Source of the DNA: Syntrophaceae bacterium
GTDB taxonomy: Bacteria; Desulfobacterota; Syntrophia; Syntrophales; UBA2185
Reading direction: 5' to 3'
DNA length: 32,416 nucleotides
Assembly (NCBI GenBank): GCA_003153775.1
Contig: PMBI01000066.1
Span: 1 to 32,416, forward strand
In this document: one piece after another, positions 8,406 through 17,486 of the stretch
Layout: the number at the start of each line of letters is the position of its first letter
Position numbering within the stretch: the stretch's first letter is position 1
Position numbers and translations under genes: made by a program
The notes under the pieces: model-generated
What the model was told of the DNA's origin: nothing
Seen by the model: the letters and a program-made list of their open reading frames with translations, nothing else
The model's database searches: none

Positions 8406-8945
8406 TCAGGCTCCGACGGACTTACCCACTTTCCTTCTAACCTTTTCTCCGACATACCTTATCCCTTTTCCTTTATAGGGTTCGGGTTTCTTCAGGTCTC
8501 TAATCTCAGCGGCAACCCTTCCTACGAGCTGCTTATCGATTCCACTGACCATAATATTGATCTGTTTATCAATCTTTACATCAATGCCCTTAGGAATCCT
8601 GTATTCTAAAGGACTGGAAAATCCTAAAACTAATCGGAGAGTGTCATCACTCTTCTCGGCACGGTATCCGATACCCGAGAGTTCCAGACCCTTCTGAAAA
8701 CCAACGGTAACACCCATAACCATATTCGCGATTAGTGTCCTGACAAGGCCGTGATAGGCTTTCCCTTTTCTCGTCTCGGCCGATGTTTTTACCTCTACCG
8801 CCCCATCACTTATCGCTACCTCAACACCAGGGGGCATTTCCATTGACATCATCCCCTTGGGGCCTTGGACTTTGACTGTCGATTTATCCCGACTGATCTT
8901 CACCCCTTGAGGAATTATAACGGGTTTCTTACCGATTCTTGACAT
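8406..8945 (-). CDS. rplF: 50S ribosomal protein L6
   Basis: The 179-residue product has two similar L6 domains: residues 1-80 (MSRIGKKPVIIPQGVKI, VKVQGPKGMMSMEMP) and 82-179 (VGFQKGLELSGIGYRAEKS, KKPEPYKGKGIRYVGEKVRRK). The last motif is the conserved signature near the factor-binding site by the sarcin-ricin loop. Length is standard. It lies between rpsH (44-base gap) and rplR (69-base gap). Confidence 0.98.
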   Translation of the reverse strand: MSRIGKKPVIIPQGVKISRDKSTVKVQGPKGMMSMEMPPGVEVAISDGAVEVKTSAETRKGKAYHGLVRTLIANMVMGVTVGFQKGLELSGIGYRAEKSDDTLRLVLGFSSPLEYRIPKGIDVKIDKQINIMVSGIDKQLVGRVAAEIRDLKKPEPYKGKGIRYVGEKVRRKVGKSVGA

Positions 8946-8989
8946 TGAATAAATCTCCAGATACTAAATGACCATACCGAACAAGATTT

Positions 8990-9391
8990 CTACCACACAT
9001 TGCAGAGCACTTCTCCACCGAGTTTCGACTCACCTGCTTCTTTATCTGTTAAGATCCCCTTGGATGTGGAGAGAATCGCAATACCATAACCGTTCAACAC
9101 CTTTGGTAGTCGCTCGCTCCTCACGTATACCCTTCTCCCGGGCTTGCTGACCCTTTGAATGCTCGTAAGAACCGACCGCTTGGCGTCGGCATATCTCAAG
9201 TATATTCTCAACACCTGATGTCCGCGCGCGTCTTTCTTAATATCATAGCCGCTTATATACCCGGATTTTTTCAATACTTTTGCGATATTGAGGTTGATCC
9301 TGGATAAGAGAACATCCACGTTCTTGAATCGTACGTTATTGGCGTTACGAATTCTTGTTAACATATCAGCAATAGGATCTGTCATCCCCAT
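8990..9391 (-). CDS. rpsH: 30S ribosomal protein S8
   Basis: The 133-residue product starts MGMTDPIADMLTRIRNANNV, has the S8 core, and ends with LSTSKGILTDKEAGESKLGGEVLCNVW; the STSKG-type motif binds helix 21 of 16S rRNA. S8 is a primary binder and, in E. coli, the repressor of the spc operon; I cannot point to its mRNA site here. It lies between rpsZ and rplF. Confidence 0.98.
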   Translation of the reverse strand: MGMTDPIADMLTRIRNANNVRFKNVDVLLSRINLNIAKVLKKSGYISGYDIKKDARGHQVLRIYLRYADAKRSVLTSIQRVSKPGRRVYVRSERLPKVLNGYGIAILSTSKGILTDKEAGESKLGGEVLCNVW

Positions 9392-9413
9392 AACAATACT
9401 CCTTAATATAACT

Positions 9414-9599
9414 TTACCAACTAGACTTCATGAGCCCTGGAATCTCGCCTTTCAAAGCACGATTCCGCAGGCAGATTCTGCACATGTCGAATTTCCTGAA
9501 GTAAGCTCTCGGCCTACCGCATATGGGGCAACGGTTGTAAACCCTCACTGAGAATTTTGGACTCCTTCTCGCTTTTGCAATCAAGGACTTCTTTGCCAC
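9414..9599 (-). CDS. rpsZ: 30S ribosomal protein S14 type Z (zinc-binding short form)
   Basis: The 61-residue product is the short zinc form of S14: two CxxC pairs at C24/C27 and C40/C43 within [22 protein letters not shown] are clear, and the protein ends IPGLMKSSW as usual. The long zinc-free form has about 100 residues. The start is GTG at 9597-9599 (AGGT is close upstream, the site is weak). It lies between rplE and rpsH, its normal spc position. Confidence 0.97.
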   Translation of the reverse strand: MAKKSLIAKARRSPKFSVRVYNRCPICGRPRAYFRKFDMCRICLRNRALKGEIPGLMKSSW

Positions 9600-9634
9600 A
9601 CCTATTCCTCCGGATATCTTTTCTGTTCCCTTTA

Positions 9635-10174
9635 TCAGTTTCTAAATGGTAAACCCATGAATCTAAGAAGTTGTCGCGCCTCTTCATCCGTTCTGGCGGT
9701 CGTCGCAATTACAATATTCATCCCTCTGATTTTATCAATCTTGTCATACTCTATTTCAGGAAAGATTATCTGCTCCTTCAAGCCAATGGCAAAATTCCCT
9801 CTGCCGTCGAAAGATTTCTGCGATATTCCCCTGAAATCACGGACTCTGGGAAGCGCAATATTTACAAGCCTGTCAAAGAACTCATACATTCTGTCTCCCC
9901 TTAGTGTAACCCGGCAGCCTATTGACATGCCCTGGCGAAGCTTAAATGTAGCTATCGACTTCTTGGCTTTCGTTATCACGGGCTTCTGCCCTACAATCAT
10001 GGAAAGGTCAGCGACTGCGCTTTCCAACGCTTTTATGTTCTGAATTGCTTCACCGACGCCCATATTCACGACTATCTTGTCGAGTTTAGGCACCTGCATG
10101 CGGTTCTTGTAATTGAACTCCTTAACCAGAGAAGGTACGACCTCTTTTATGTAATAATCTCTCAGTCTCGCCAT
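9635..10174 (-). CDS. rplE: 50S ribosomal protein L5
   Basis: The 179-residue product shows LKDYY-type start ([20 protein letters not shown]), then [40 protein letters not shown], the conserved [16 protein letters not shown] and [20 protein letters not shown]5 binds 5S rRNA in the central protuberance and touches the P-site tRNA elbow. Length equals the family standard. It starts 11 bases after rplX ends. Confidence 0.99.
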   Translation of the reverse strand: MARLRDYYIKEVVPSLVKEFNYKNRMQVPKLDKIVVNMGVGEAIQNIKALESAVADLSMIVGQKPVITKAKKSIATFKLRQGMSIGCRVTLRGDRMYEFFDRLVNIALPRVRDFRGISQKSFDGRGNFAIGLKEQIIFPEIEYDKIDKIRGMNIVIATTARTDEEARQLLRFMGLPFRN

Positions 10175-10185
10175 TTTATCTTGAC

Positions 10186-10506
10186 CTACGTATCCAATAT
10201 ATCGTTACATTTTTTGCAAACTCGTGTCTTTGCCCCGTCTTCCAGGAGCTTGTATCCTACTCTGACACCTTCATCACACTTGTTGCACAGGAACATGACG
10301 TTGGAGATATTGATCGGCCCTTCTTTCTCCACGATGCCTCCCTTTCCTTTCTGATCGGCCCTCTTGTGCTTCTTAACGATGTTCAGCTTCTCGACGACCA
10401 CTTGGTCTTTATCATTTATGATCTTGAGAACCTTGCCGGTTTTTCCCTTTTCTTTACCGGTAATCACTTTCACCATATCGCCTTTTTTCAGCCGTTTGAC
10501 CTGCAT
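10186..10506 (-). CDS. rplX: 50S ribosomal protein L24 with a C-terminal zinc-ribbon-like motif
   Basis: The 106-residue product has the N-terminal KOW domain ([20 protein letters not shown], residues 7-26) that starts 50S assembly on 23S rRNA. The C-terminal half carries four cysteines as two CxxC pairs, C74/C77 (FLCNKCDEG) and C97/C100 (RVCKKCND), which look like a zinc ribbon around [13 protein letters not shown]. coli L24 lacks this set; some anaerobic and deeper-branching lineages keep it. Zinc binding is inferred from the spacing only. It lies between rplN and rplE. Confidence 0.98.
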   Translation of the reverse strand: MQVKRLKKGDMVKVITGKEKGKTGKVLKIINDKDQVVVEKLNIVKKHKRADQKGKGGIVEKEGPINISNVMFLCNKCDEGVRVGYKLLEDGAKTRVCKKCNDILDT

Positions 10507-10529
10507 TTCCTATACCCCACTCCAACCTT

Positions 10530-10898
10530 TCATAAGACCTCGGGCGCCAGCGAAATGATCTTCATAAACTGCTTAGCCCGCAATTCCCTTGCGACGGGAC
10601 CAAAAATCCTCGTTCCGACAGGCTCCATTTGAGGAGTAATCAGGACAGCGGAGTTATCATCAAATTTCAGATAAGATCCGTCGGGCCTCCGCACTCCTTT
10701 TGCGGTACGCACGACAACCGCTTTCATGACATCCCCTTTCTTGACCTTCGAATTGGGAATAGCTTCCTTTATAGAAACTACAATAACATCACCAACGCTG
10801 GCATATCTTCTTTTGGACCCGCCAAGAACCTTAATGCATGCGACCTTCTTGGCACCTGAATTGTCCGCCACATTTAAAATAGTCTGCATCTGAATCAT
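10530..10898 (-). CDS. rplN: 50S ribosomal protein L14
   Basis: The 122-residue product starts [19 protein letters not shown] and contains the signature [20 protein letters not shown] followed by [21 protein letters not shown]14 forms an intersubunit bridge on the 50S face. Length is the usual 122-123. It is the first gene of the spc-type section, 64 bases after rpsQ. Confidence 0.99.
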   Translation of the reverse strand: MIQMQTILNVADNSGAKKVACIKVLGGSKRRYASVGDVIVVSIKEAIPNSKVKKGDVMKAVVVRTAKGVRRPDGSYLKFDDNSAVLITPQMEPVGTRIFGPVARELRAKQFMKIISLAPEVL

Positions 10899-10962
10899 GA
10901 TATCACCATACCTGTTCAGGAATCATTTATTGCCGAACAGAATTTCTTCCGTAGATTTTCAG

Positions 10963-11220
10963 TTATTTGGCCCTTTCAATTATTGTGCGCATGCGCCACC
11001 GCTTTTCCTTGCTCAATGGCCTTGACTCAACTATGAGTACTTTATCACCAATATTGCACGCATTTCCCTCATCATGGGCCTTATACTTGACATATCGTCT
11101 CATATACTTGTGAAACACGGAATGCTTGACCAGACTCTCCGCACGGACGACAATTGTCTTATCCATCTTATTGCTGACCACTACACCTTGAATGGTTCTC
11201 TTATTGCCTCGTTCCCTCAT
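10963..11220 (-). CDS. rpsQ: 30S ribosomal protein S17
   Basis: The 85-residue OB-fold product starts [20 protein letters not shown] and shows [20 protein letters not shown] and the conserved [19 protein letters not shown]17 binds 16S rRNA helices 7 and 11. Its ATG overlaps the rpmC stop by four bases (ATGA), which implies coupled translation. Confidence 0.98.
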   Translation of the reverse strand: MRERGNKRTIQGVVVSNKMDKTIVVRAESLVKHSVFHKYMRRYVKYKAHDEGNACNIGDKVLIVESRPLSKEKRWRMRTIIERAK

Positions 11221-11414
11221 ATCTTCTGAACCTCCCTCTCCCTGAGCACTGTCCTAATACGTGCAATACTTTTCCGCACAGAACTCATCACGGCAGGAGA
11301 TTCTAATTGACCCGCCTTATGTCGCAGGCGGAGTTTGAAAAGTTCCTCAACAAGCTCTTTATTTTTCTGCGTGAGCTCATCAGTATCAAGATCTCTTATC
11401 TCTTTTGTCTTCAC
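11217..11414 (-). CDS. rpmC: 50S ribosomal protein L29
   Basis: The 65-residue product is two antiparallel helices: [20 protein letters not shown] and then [20 protein letters not shown] with [18 protein letters not shown]29 sits next to L23 at the polypeptide exit. The start is GTG at 11412-11414 and overlaps the rplP stop by four bases (GTGA); the stop overlaps rpsQ. It is thus tied to both neighbours by translation coupling. Confidence 0.98.
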   Translation of the reverse strand: MKTKEIRDLDTDELTQKNKELVEELFKLRLRHKAGQLESPAVMSSVRKSIARIRTVLREREVQKI

Positions 11415-11827
11415 CCAATCATCTCCCTCGATAGAAACTTTGTTGCAATCGGAAGCTTATGAGCAGCCAGTCTGAAGGCTTCACGGGCAACTTCCTCCGT
11501 AACCCCCTCCATTTCATAAAGGACAACACCAGGTTTTACGACTGCAACCCACCCTTCAGGTGCTCCCTTTCCTTTACCCATACGGGTTTCCGCTGGTTTT
11601 TTTGTTATTGACTTATGAGGAAAGATTCTTATCCAGATTTTCCCCCCTCGTTTGACGTGGCGCGTCATGGCAACACGGGCAGCTTCAATTTGCCGGGATG
11701 TTATCCAGCCGCATTCGGCGGCCTGAAGGCCATACTCTCCAAAAGACACGACACTTCCCCTGGTTGCCTTGCCACTCATGCGGCCCCTCTGTACTTTTCT
11801 GTACTTAACTCTCTTTGGCATCAACAT
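11411..11827 (-). CDS. rplP: 50S ribosomal protein L16
   Basis: The 138-residue product starts [20 protein letters not shown] and includes [40 protein letters not shown] and the end of the fold at [13 protein letters not shown]16 contacts the A-site tRNA and is needed for a working peptidyl-transferase region. The first ATG (11825-11827) is preferred because GAGG lies 10 bases upstream. The 150-base gap between it and rpsC is unusually long for this junction. Confidence 0.98.
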   Translation of the reverse strand: MLMPKRVKYRKVQRGRMSGKATRGSVVSFGEYGLQAAECGWITSRQIEAARVAMTRHVKRGGKIWIRIFPHKSITKKPAETRMGKGKGAPEGWVAVVKPGVVLYEMEGVTEEVAREAFRLAAHKLPIATKFLSREMIG

Positions 11828-11877
11828 AATTCAACGACCTCTGTTGTCGCAGCAAAAAAACAATATCCTTGAATCAG

Positions 11878-11970
11878 AAATCCTGAGTCCTAAAAAATAT
11901 CAAAAGCATGTAAAATTCAAAAAGGCTTCTTTGGTATTGTATAGGATTGCGGCATTAGGATTCAGGATTT
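11878..11970. repeat. Long inverted repeat in the rpsC-rplP gap
   Basis: AAATCCTGAGTCCTAA (11878-11893) and TTAGGATTCAGGATTT (11955-11970) are inverted copies matching at 15 of 16 bases and separated by 61 A+T-rich bases. The element occupies most of the 150-base gap between rpsC and rplP, where close or overlapping genes are normal. There is no T-run after it on the minus strand, so it is not an intrinsic terminator. It may be a decayed small inverted-repeat element or an RNA-processing or regulatory stem. Confidence 0.75.
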
Positions 11971-11977
11971 AGTCTAT

Positions 11978-12625
11978 CTATTTATCCGCCCCCTTCTTCG
12001 TAGGAAGCACTTCTCCGTGGAATATCCATACCTTTACGCCAATTAGTCCATAGGCGGTACTTGCTTCTGCAAATCCCCAGTCGATATCAGCCCGCAGCGT
12101 GTGCAGAGGCACTCTTCCTTCTCTATACCATTCGGACCTCGCCATTTCGGCTCCGCCAAGTCTGCCGGCACAATTTACTCTGATCCCCTTGGCGCCGAAT
12201 TTAAGGGAAGAGGTAACACATTTCTTCATGGCCCTCCTGAAGGCAACACGTCGCTCCAGTTGAAGGGCCACATTCTCAGCAACGAGCTGCGCGTCTACTT
12301 CCGGCTTGCGCACCTCGAGTATGTTTATAATAATCTCGCTTTTCGAAACACCTTCGAGCTCTTTTTTCAGTTTCTCAATCTCTGAACCCTTCTTGCCTAT
12401 GATGATTCCCGGACGCGCAGCATAAATATTTACCTTGGCCTTGCTGGCAGCCCTTTCTATCTCTATCCTTGAAATACCCGCATGATAGAGTTTCTTTTTC
12501 AGGTATTTCCTAATATTTATATCCTCATGAACCAGCTCGGCGTAGTTCTTCTCTGAAAACCATTGCGATCGCCATGTTTTAATACCGCCCAGCCTGAAAC
12601 CGATCGGATTAACCTTCTGCCCCAA
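11978..12625 (-). CDS. rpsC: 30S ribosomal protein S3
   Basis: The 215-residue product starts [20 protein letters not shown]. It has an N-terminal type II KH domain with the loop [12 protein letters not shown] near residues 75-86 and the C-terminal S3 domain ([40 protein letters not shown]). S3 lines the mRNA entry tunnel and helps unwind mRNA. The start is TTG at 12623-12625, supported by a strong GGAGGTG about 5 bases upstream. It begins 18 bases after rplV. Confidence 0.98.
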   Translation of the reverse strand: MGQKVNPIGFRLGGIKTWRSQWFSEKNYAELVHEDINIRKYLKKKLYHAGISRIEIERAASKAKVNIYAARPGIIIGKKGSEIEKLKKELEGVSKSEIIINILEVRKPEVDAQLVAENVALQLERRVAFRRAMKKCVTSSLKFGAKGIRVNCAGRLGGAEMARSEWYREGRVPLHTLRADIDWGFAEASTAYGLIGVKVWIFHGEVLPTKKGADK

Positions 12626-12643
12626 ACTTCACCTCCTCAATTC

Positions 12644-12976
12644 TCACTTTTCATCCAGAATTATAGTTATGTGACTCATCCTCTTCTTTATGGACGCCGC
12701 CCTCCCCTGTGCCCGTGCTCTCCATCTTTTCAGCGAAGGACCCTGATCCACAAAAATATCCTTTACATAAAGGATGCTCTCATCAATATTCGGGTTCTGT
12801 TTTGCATTAGCAACTGCGGATTTCAAAACTTTACTGATGACGCCTGCAGAATATTTTCTCGTGAATTGCAGTATTGTCTTCGCTTCGCCAATATCTTTCC
12901 CCCTCACAAGATCGACCACCAGTCGAGCCTTCTGAGGAGAAACTCGTATATACTTGGCAACTGCCCTTGCTTCCAT
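12644..12976 (-). CDS. rplV: 50S ribosomal protein L22
   Basis: The 110-residue product starts MEARAVAKYIRVSPQKARLV, has VVDLVRGKDIGEAKTIL, and ends with the extended hairpin KRWRARAQGRAASIKKRMSH that lines the exit tunnel, a known site of macrolide-resistance changes; I see no deletion there. The ATG at 12974-12976 is chosen because GGAG is 9 bases upstream and gives the standard 110 residues; a TTG five codons earlier is less likely. Confidence 0.97.
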   Translation of the reverse strand: MEARAVAKYIRVSPQKARLVVDLVRGKDIGEAKTILQFTRKYSAGVISKVLKSAVANAKQNPNIDESILYVKDIFVDQGPSLKRWRARAQGRAASIKKRMSHITIILDEK

Positions 12977-13012
12977 ATCTTTAAACTCCAACCACCGATC
13001 TTACTTAAGTTA

Positions 13013-13294
13013 TTATTTCCGTACCTTTGTTTTCCGATCACCCGCATGGCTGAAAAACGTTCTCGTCGGCGCAAATTCACCGAGTTTATGTCCCACCATA
13101 TTTTCTGTAACAAAGATGGGAATGAACTTCTTCCCGTTATGAACTGCAAAGGTATGCCCTATCAATTCAGGAGTAACTGTTGACCGGCGAGACCAAGTCT
13201 TTATGACACTCTTGCTTCCCGATTCTTCGGCCCTTCTGACCTTGTCGAGGAGCTTCTCATTTATATATGCCCCCTTCTTAATTGAACGCGCCAC
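13013..13294 (-). CDS. rpsS: 30S ribosomal protein S19
   Basis: The 93-residue product starts [20 protein letters not shown] and has the family core [20 protein letters not shown] and [20 protein letters not shown]19 forms a head complex with S13. The start is GTG at 13292-13294, 3 bases after the rplB stop, with AAGGGG inside the rplB end acting as the likely ribosome site. Confidence 0.98.
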   Translation of the reverse strand: MARSIKKGAYINEKLLDKVRRAEESGSKSVIKTWSRRSTVTPELIGHTFAVHNGKKFIPIFVTENMVGHKLGEFAPTRTFFSHAGDRKTKVRK

Positions 13295-13297
13295 CTT

Positions 13298-14119
13298 CTA
13301 ACCCCTTCTCTTGACGATGTATTTATCAGTCTTTTTATTTTTCCGTGTCTTATGCCCTTTAGTCGGAATGCCCCATGGTGTGCATGGATGTCTTCCTCCC
13401 GATGATTTGCCTTCACCTCCACCCATAGGATGGTCGACGGGATTCATGGCCACGCCCCTCACCTTGGGGCGTCTTCCCAGCCACCTGGACCGACCGGCTT
13501 TACCGATGCTAATATTTTCGTGATCAATATTGCCCACCTGCCCTATGGTCGCCTTGCAATCAAGTAGGATCTTCCTTACCTCCCCTGAGGGGAGTCTTAC
13601 CTGCGCATAACCTTCTTCCTTAGCCATAAGCTGACCGTATGTCCCCGCCGATCTGATCAGCTGGCCTCCACGCCCGATCTTCAACTCCACATTGTGAATA
13701 AGGGAACCGAGCGGTATATTCTTTATGGGCATAGTGTTTCCGGGTTTGATATCGGCCCTTTCGGAGCTTACAATCGTATCGCCTATATCTATTTTTGACG
13801 GGGCGATGATATACCTCTTTTCGCCGTCGAGATATTGCAACAAGGCAATCCGTGAACTCCGATTGGGATCGTATTCCAGTTCCGCTACCTTGGCAGGTAT
13901 TTCCATCTTGTCTCGCCTAAAATCAATTACCCTGTATCGCCTCTTATGACCGCCTCCAACGTGCCTCATCGTTATTCTTCCGTAGCAATTTCGTCCGCCC
14001 GTACGTTGCAGTGGTATGAGCAAACTTTTTTCAGGCACAGTTCGCGTGATTTCATTAAAATCCGAGCACGTTTGGAATCTTCTGCCCGGCGATGTTGGTT
14101 TATATTTCCTTATAGCCAT
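13298..14119 (-). CDS. rplB: 50S ribosomal protein L2
   Basis: The 273-residue product has the OB-fold and SH3-like domains and the C-terminal [20 protein letters not shown], which holds the conserved histidine near the peptidyl-transferase centre. The start region [20 protein letters not shown] is typical. L2 is needed for subunit joining. Length is standard (273-276). The neighbours are rplW (20-base gap) and rpsS (3-base gap). Confidence 0.99.
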   Translation of the reverse strand: MAIRKYKPTSPGRRFQTCSDFNEITRTVPEKSLLIPLQRTGGRNCYGRITMRHVGGGHKRRYRVIDFRRDKMEIPAKVAELEYDPNRSSRIALLQYLDGEKRYIIAPSKIDIGDTIVSSERADIKPGNTMPIKNIPLGSLIHNVELKIGRGGQLIRSAGTYGQLMAKEEGYAQVRLPSGEVRKILLDCKATIGQVGNIDHENISIGKAGRSRWLGRRPKVRGVAMNPVDHPMGGGEGKSSGGRHPCTPWGIPTKGHKTRKNKKTDKYIVKRRG

Positions 14120-14139
14120 CCGACTGTATCTCTCCCCGT

Positions 14140-14427
14140 TTACACACCTTCGTGAATTTCAATACGATTGCCGGGGGCAAGGGTGACGATTGCCTTTTTC
14201 CATGAGCGTTTTTCACCCATAACCCTCCCAACCCTTTTTTTCTTTCCGAGAATATTCATAACATGAACGTCCACTACTTTTACTTTAAAGATCTTTTCCA
14301 CTGCCGTGGCAACCTCAATCTTGTTTGCCCTTCGATCAACTTCAAAGATATACTTATTGCTTTCATCCTTTGCAGCAGTGCTCTTCTCAGTAATCAGCGC
14401 CCTTCTAATAGTATGATATATATCCAT
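14140..14427 (-). CDS. rplW: 50S ribosomal protein L23
   Basis: The 95-residue product starts [20 protein letters not shown] and contains [33 protein letters not shown] and the basic [21 protein letters not shown]23 is at the tunnel exit and is the docking site for trigger factor and SRP. The ATG overlaps the rplD stop by one base (TAATG), indicating coupled translation. Confidence 0.98.
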   Translation of the reverse strand: MDIYHTIRRALITEKSTAAKDESNKYIFEVDRRANKIEVATAVEKIFKVKVVDVHVMNILGKKKRVGRVMGEKRSWKKAIVTLAPGNRIEIHEGV

Positions 14428-15050
14428 TATGACAATAAAGCCCCTTCAATCATCTTCACTGATGGTTCAAAGAGAACCACGTGATCGTAGTTCAGAAGGT
14501 CATAAACATTGATCCCCTCCGACCGAATCAATTTAATTCCCTCCACATTTCTTGAGGATTTTTCCAAGACAGGATTAGATTTGTCCAAAACAAGCAAGGC
14601 CTTTTTCAAACCGAATCGATCAATAACTTCCTTGAACTTCTTTGTCTTAATTTCGTCCATGGGAAAATCTTTCAGTATCAACATTTTCCCTTCCCTTACT
14701 TTCAGACTCAGGGCAGACATCAAGGCCAGTTTCCTGACTTTCTTCGGCACTTTATACGCGTAACTACGCGGATGAGGCCCAAACACAATCCCGCCGCCCC
14801 GCCACAGGGGGGATCTCGTCGTCCCCGCTCTCGCCCTGCCTGTGCCCTTCTGGCGCCAGGGTTTCTTGCCTCCTCCTCTGACTTCCTGCCTTCTCTTGGT
14901 TGACGCGGTACCTGACCTTCTCCCTGCCATCTGCATTCTCACGACGTCATGCAGTACGGCTTCATTGACCTCCGCAGCGAAGACAGCATCACTCAAATCG
15001 ATCTCGGATACTCTGTTATTCTCAATATCGTATACACCGGCAACTGGCAT
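14427..15050 (-). CDS. rplD: 50S ribosomal protein L4
   Basis: The 207-residue product has a globular domain and the long basic loop ([40 protein letters not shown], around residues 48-88) that reaches the exit tunnel near L22. In E. coli, L4 also represses the S10 operon through a leader upstream of rpsJ; here tuf lies immediately upstream of rpsJ, so an equivalent leader is not obvious. GGAG precedes the ATG by 8 bases. Confidence 0.98.
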   Translation of the reverse strand: MPVAGVYDIENNRVSEIDLSDAVFAAEVNEAVLHDVVRMQMAGRRSGTASTKRRQEVRGGGKKPWRQKGTGRARAGTTRSPLWRGGGIVFGPHPRSYAYKVPKKVRKLALMSALSLKVREGKMLILKDFPMDEIKTKKFKEVIDRFGLKKALLVLDKSNPVLEKSSRNVEGIKLIRSEGINVYDLLNYDHVVLFEPSVKMIEGALLS

Positions 15051-15071
15051 TTCATCTACTCCAGATACTGC

Positions 15072-15704
15072 TTAACCACCTATTTTAATTGATTGCTTGA
15101 TAATGACAACGCTATTTCTACAACCCGGAATGGAGCCTTTAACCAAAATCAGATTCCGCTCCGGCCTTATACCGATCACCAATAAATTTTGTACGGTCTT
15201 CCTCACATCGCCCATTTGTCCCGGAAGCTTCTTCCCCTTCAAAACGCGCGATGGCTCCGCACTCGCTCCAATAGACCCGGGCGCTCTATGAAACATCGAT
15301 CCGTGCGTCGCCCTGCCTCCGCTGAAGCCGTGTCTCTTAATTACGCCGGCAAACCCTTTGCCTTTTGAGGTTCCGACGACATCAATATAATCTCCAATCT
15401 TAAACATATCGACCTTCAGTTCCTGCCCGAGTTCATAGCTGTCCGTAGCAGTTCTGAATTCCCTCAGGTTACGGAAGAACCCCTTGTTTGCTTTTTTAAG
15501 ATGGCCCTGCAAGGCTTTCGTCACATTCTTCTGCTTAACTCGTCCGTAACCCAGTTGTAGCGCATCATAGCCATCAGCCTCTTGAGTTTTTTTCTGAACG
15601 ACAACGGATGGCTCCGCCTCGATGACAGTCACCGGGACGGATTCGCCGTCTTCCGCAAAAATTTGTGTCATGCCTAATTTTCTGCCGACAAGCAACTTTT
15701 TCAT
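15072..15704 (-). CDS. rplC: 50S ribosomal protein L3
   Basis: The 210-residue product starts MKKLLVGRKLGMTQIFAEDG and shows the long insertion loop GTSKGKGFAGVIKRHGFSGG, RATHGSMFHRAPGSIGASAE and the KKLPGQMGD segment, which reaches the peptidyl-transferase centre. The loop includes the conserved glutamine of GQMG. The ATG at 15702-15704 gives the family length; an in-frame ATG 18 codons upstream would add a tail unlike L3. A 204-base gap separates it from rpsJ. Confidence 0.97.
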   Translation of the reverse strand: MKKLLVGRKLGMTQIFAEDGESVPVTVIEAEPSVVVQKKTQEADGYDALQLGYGRVKQKNVTKALQGHLKKANKGFFRNLREFRTATDSYELGQELKVDMFKIGDYIDVVGTSKGKGFAGVIKRHGFSGGRATHGSMFHRAPGSIGASAEPSRVLKGKKLPGQMGDVRKTVQNLLVIGIRPERNLILVKGSIPGCRNSVVIIKQSIKIGG

Positions 15705-15908
15705 ATTCTTCCCACAATATTCAGCACATTTATGAGCAGTCCAAAGGCTTACGTGCACATCAGTCTTGTTACTGCCTGTTAGTTCTGCGTATGCCTGATT
15801 TCTTCAGTATACGACTCTTTATGAGGGCGCCATCATTTCCAACAACCGACATCCAAGCCCTTCACACATGACAAAGAAGATATTGATCCGATAGTGTGTC
15901 GCGTATAT
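15705..15908 (-). other. 204-base gap between rpsJ and rplC
   Basis: Neighbouring S10-operon genes are usually a few bases apart, so this gap is long. I see no terminator and no known leader motif. A 27-codon frame at 15852-15769 (start MSVVGNDGALIKSR) has AAGGG 5-6 bases before its ATG and a basic C-terminal half; it could be a leader peptide or chance. Confidence 0.4.
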
Positions 15909-16217
15909 CTATAATTTTATCTCAACGTCAACGCCCGCAGACAGGTCCAATTTCATCAGCGCATCTACGGTAGATTGCGTCGGCTCAATAATATCAATGA
16001 GTCTCTTGTGTGTCCTGATCTCAAATTGCTCCCTTGATTTCTTGTCTACATGGGGAGATCGATTGACGCAAAATTTGTTGATTTCCGTGGGTAGAGGTAT
16101 GGGCCCTGCCACACGGGCTCCCGTCCTTTTTGCCGTCTCAACAATATCTTCGACAGACCGGTCAAGGAGTTTATAATCATATGCCTTGAGGCGGATTCTT
16201 ATTCTCTGATCTTTCAT
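15909..16217 (-). CDS. rpsJ: 30S ribosomal protein S10 (NusE)
   Basis: The 102-residue product starts [20 protein letters not shown] and contains [40 protein letters not shown] and [21 protein letters not shown]10 is part of the 30S head and, as NusE, pairs with NusB and NusG in antitermination and transcription-translation coupling; NusG is encoded in the same block. It follows tuf by 26 bases. Confidence 0.99.
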   Translation of the reverse strand: MKDQRIRIRLKAYDYKLLDRSVEDIVETAKRTGARVAGPIPLPTEINKFCVNRSPHVDKKSREQFEIRTHKRLIDIIEPTQSTVDALMKLDLSAGVDVEIKL

Positions 16218-16243
16218 GGATATATCTACCTATAGTATTCCTT

Positions 16244-17437
16244 TTACTCGATTATCTTACTGACTACGCCGGCGCCTACAGTTCGACCGCCTTCCCTGAT
16301 AGCGAACCTGAGCTGTTCTTCCATGGCAATGGGGGTGATTAAATCTACTTCAACTTCGATGTTGTCACCAGGCATCACCATCTCGACACCTTCGGGCAGC
16401 GTACAGATTCCTGTAACATCCGTGGTTCTGAAATAGAACTGGGGACGATAGCCGGGAAAGAAGGGCGTATGCCTCCCGCCTTCCTCTTTGGTCAGAACAT
16501 AGACTGCCGCTTTAAATTTCGTATGCGGTGTTATTGATCCCGGTTTTGCCACAACCTGGCCTCTTTCAACCTCTTCTCGTTTGGTGCCTCTCAAGAGAAC
16601 GCCGATGTCATCACCCGCCCTGCCCTCATCAAGGGTCTTGCGAAACATCTCAACGCCCGTACAGACCGTCTTAAACGTGGGTCTGAAACCGACTATTTCC
16701 ACTTCATCTCCCGTTCTGATGATACCTCTTTCCGCCCTGCCTGTAACAACTGTCCCCCGGCCCGATATGGAGAACACATCACCAATGGGCATGAGGAAAG
16801 GCTTATCCAGATCGCGCGTCGGCTCCGGAATATATTTATCGACGGCATCCATTAACTCCCAGATAGACTTGGCATCAGGCGAGTCCGGATCATCAGCCTC
16901 CAGTGCCTTCAAGGCTGACCCTCTGATTATGGGAACTTCATCGCCGGGGAATTCATACTGCGTCAAGAGCTCTCTCAATTCAAGTTCTACGAGATCCAAA
17001 ATCTCCGGGTCATCTACAAGGTCGATCTTGTTCAAATAGACAACGACATAGGGAACCCGAACCTGTCTTGCAAGGAGGATGTGCTCTCTTGTCTGAGGCA
17101 TGGGGCCATCCGAAGCAGCCACCACGAGGATCGTGCCGTCCATGTGAGCGGCACCTGATATCATGTTCTTGATATAATCCGCGTGGCCAGGGCAATCTAC
17201 GTGGGCGTAATGTCTCTTCGCCGTCTCATATTCCACGTGTGCGACGTTAATGGTAACTCCCCTTTCTTTTTCCTCTGGCGCATTGTCTATGGAATCAAAG
17301 GGTCTGAATTCGGCCAATCCTTTTGTCTGCAAGTGTTTTGTAATTGCCGCCGTCAGGGTAGTCTTACCATGATCTACGTGCCCAATGGTGCCAATATTCA
17401 CATGCGGTTTCGTCCTCTCAAATTTCTTCTTAGCCAT
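16244..17437 (-). CDS. tuf: Translation elongation factor Tu
   Basis: The 397-residue GTPase delivers aminoacyl-tRNA to the ribosome. G1 is GHVDHGKT at residues 19-26; the switch region is EERERG-like ([17 protein letters not shown]); G3 is DCPGH near 81-85; G4 is NKID near 136-139; G5 is GSAL. The three domains are complete, ending [11 protein letters not shown]. The ATG at 17435-17437 has the full AAGGAGGT sequence 7 bases upstream; the in-frame start at 17455 would place that site inside the gene. The gene is followed by rpsJ after 26 bases. A second tuf copy, if present, is outside this window. Confidence 0.99.
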   Translation of the reverse strand: MAKKKFERTKPHVNIGTIGHVDHGKTTLTAAITKHLQTKGLAEFRPFDSIDNAPEEKERGVTINVAHVEYETAKRHYAHVDCPGHADYIKNMISGAAHMDGTILVVAASDGPMPQTREHILLARQVRVPYVVVYLNKIDLVDDPEILDLVELELRELLTQYEFPGDEVPIIRGSALKALEADDPDSPDAKSIWELMDAVDKYIPEPTRDLDKPFLMPIGDVFSISGRGTVVTGRAERGIIRTGDEVEIVGFRPTFKTVCTGVEMFRKTLDEGRAGDDIGVLLRGTKREEVERGQVVAKPGSITPHTKFKAAVYVLTKEEGGRHTPFFPGYRPQFYFRTTDVTGICTLPEGVEMVMPGDNIEVEVDLITPIAMEEQLRFAIREGGRTVGAGVVSKIIE

Positions 17438-17486
17438 ATCCATTACCTCCTTCAACTTAAAATGGTTCGTTTATTCACTATGTTTT

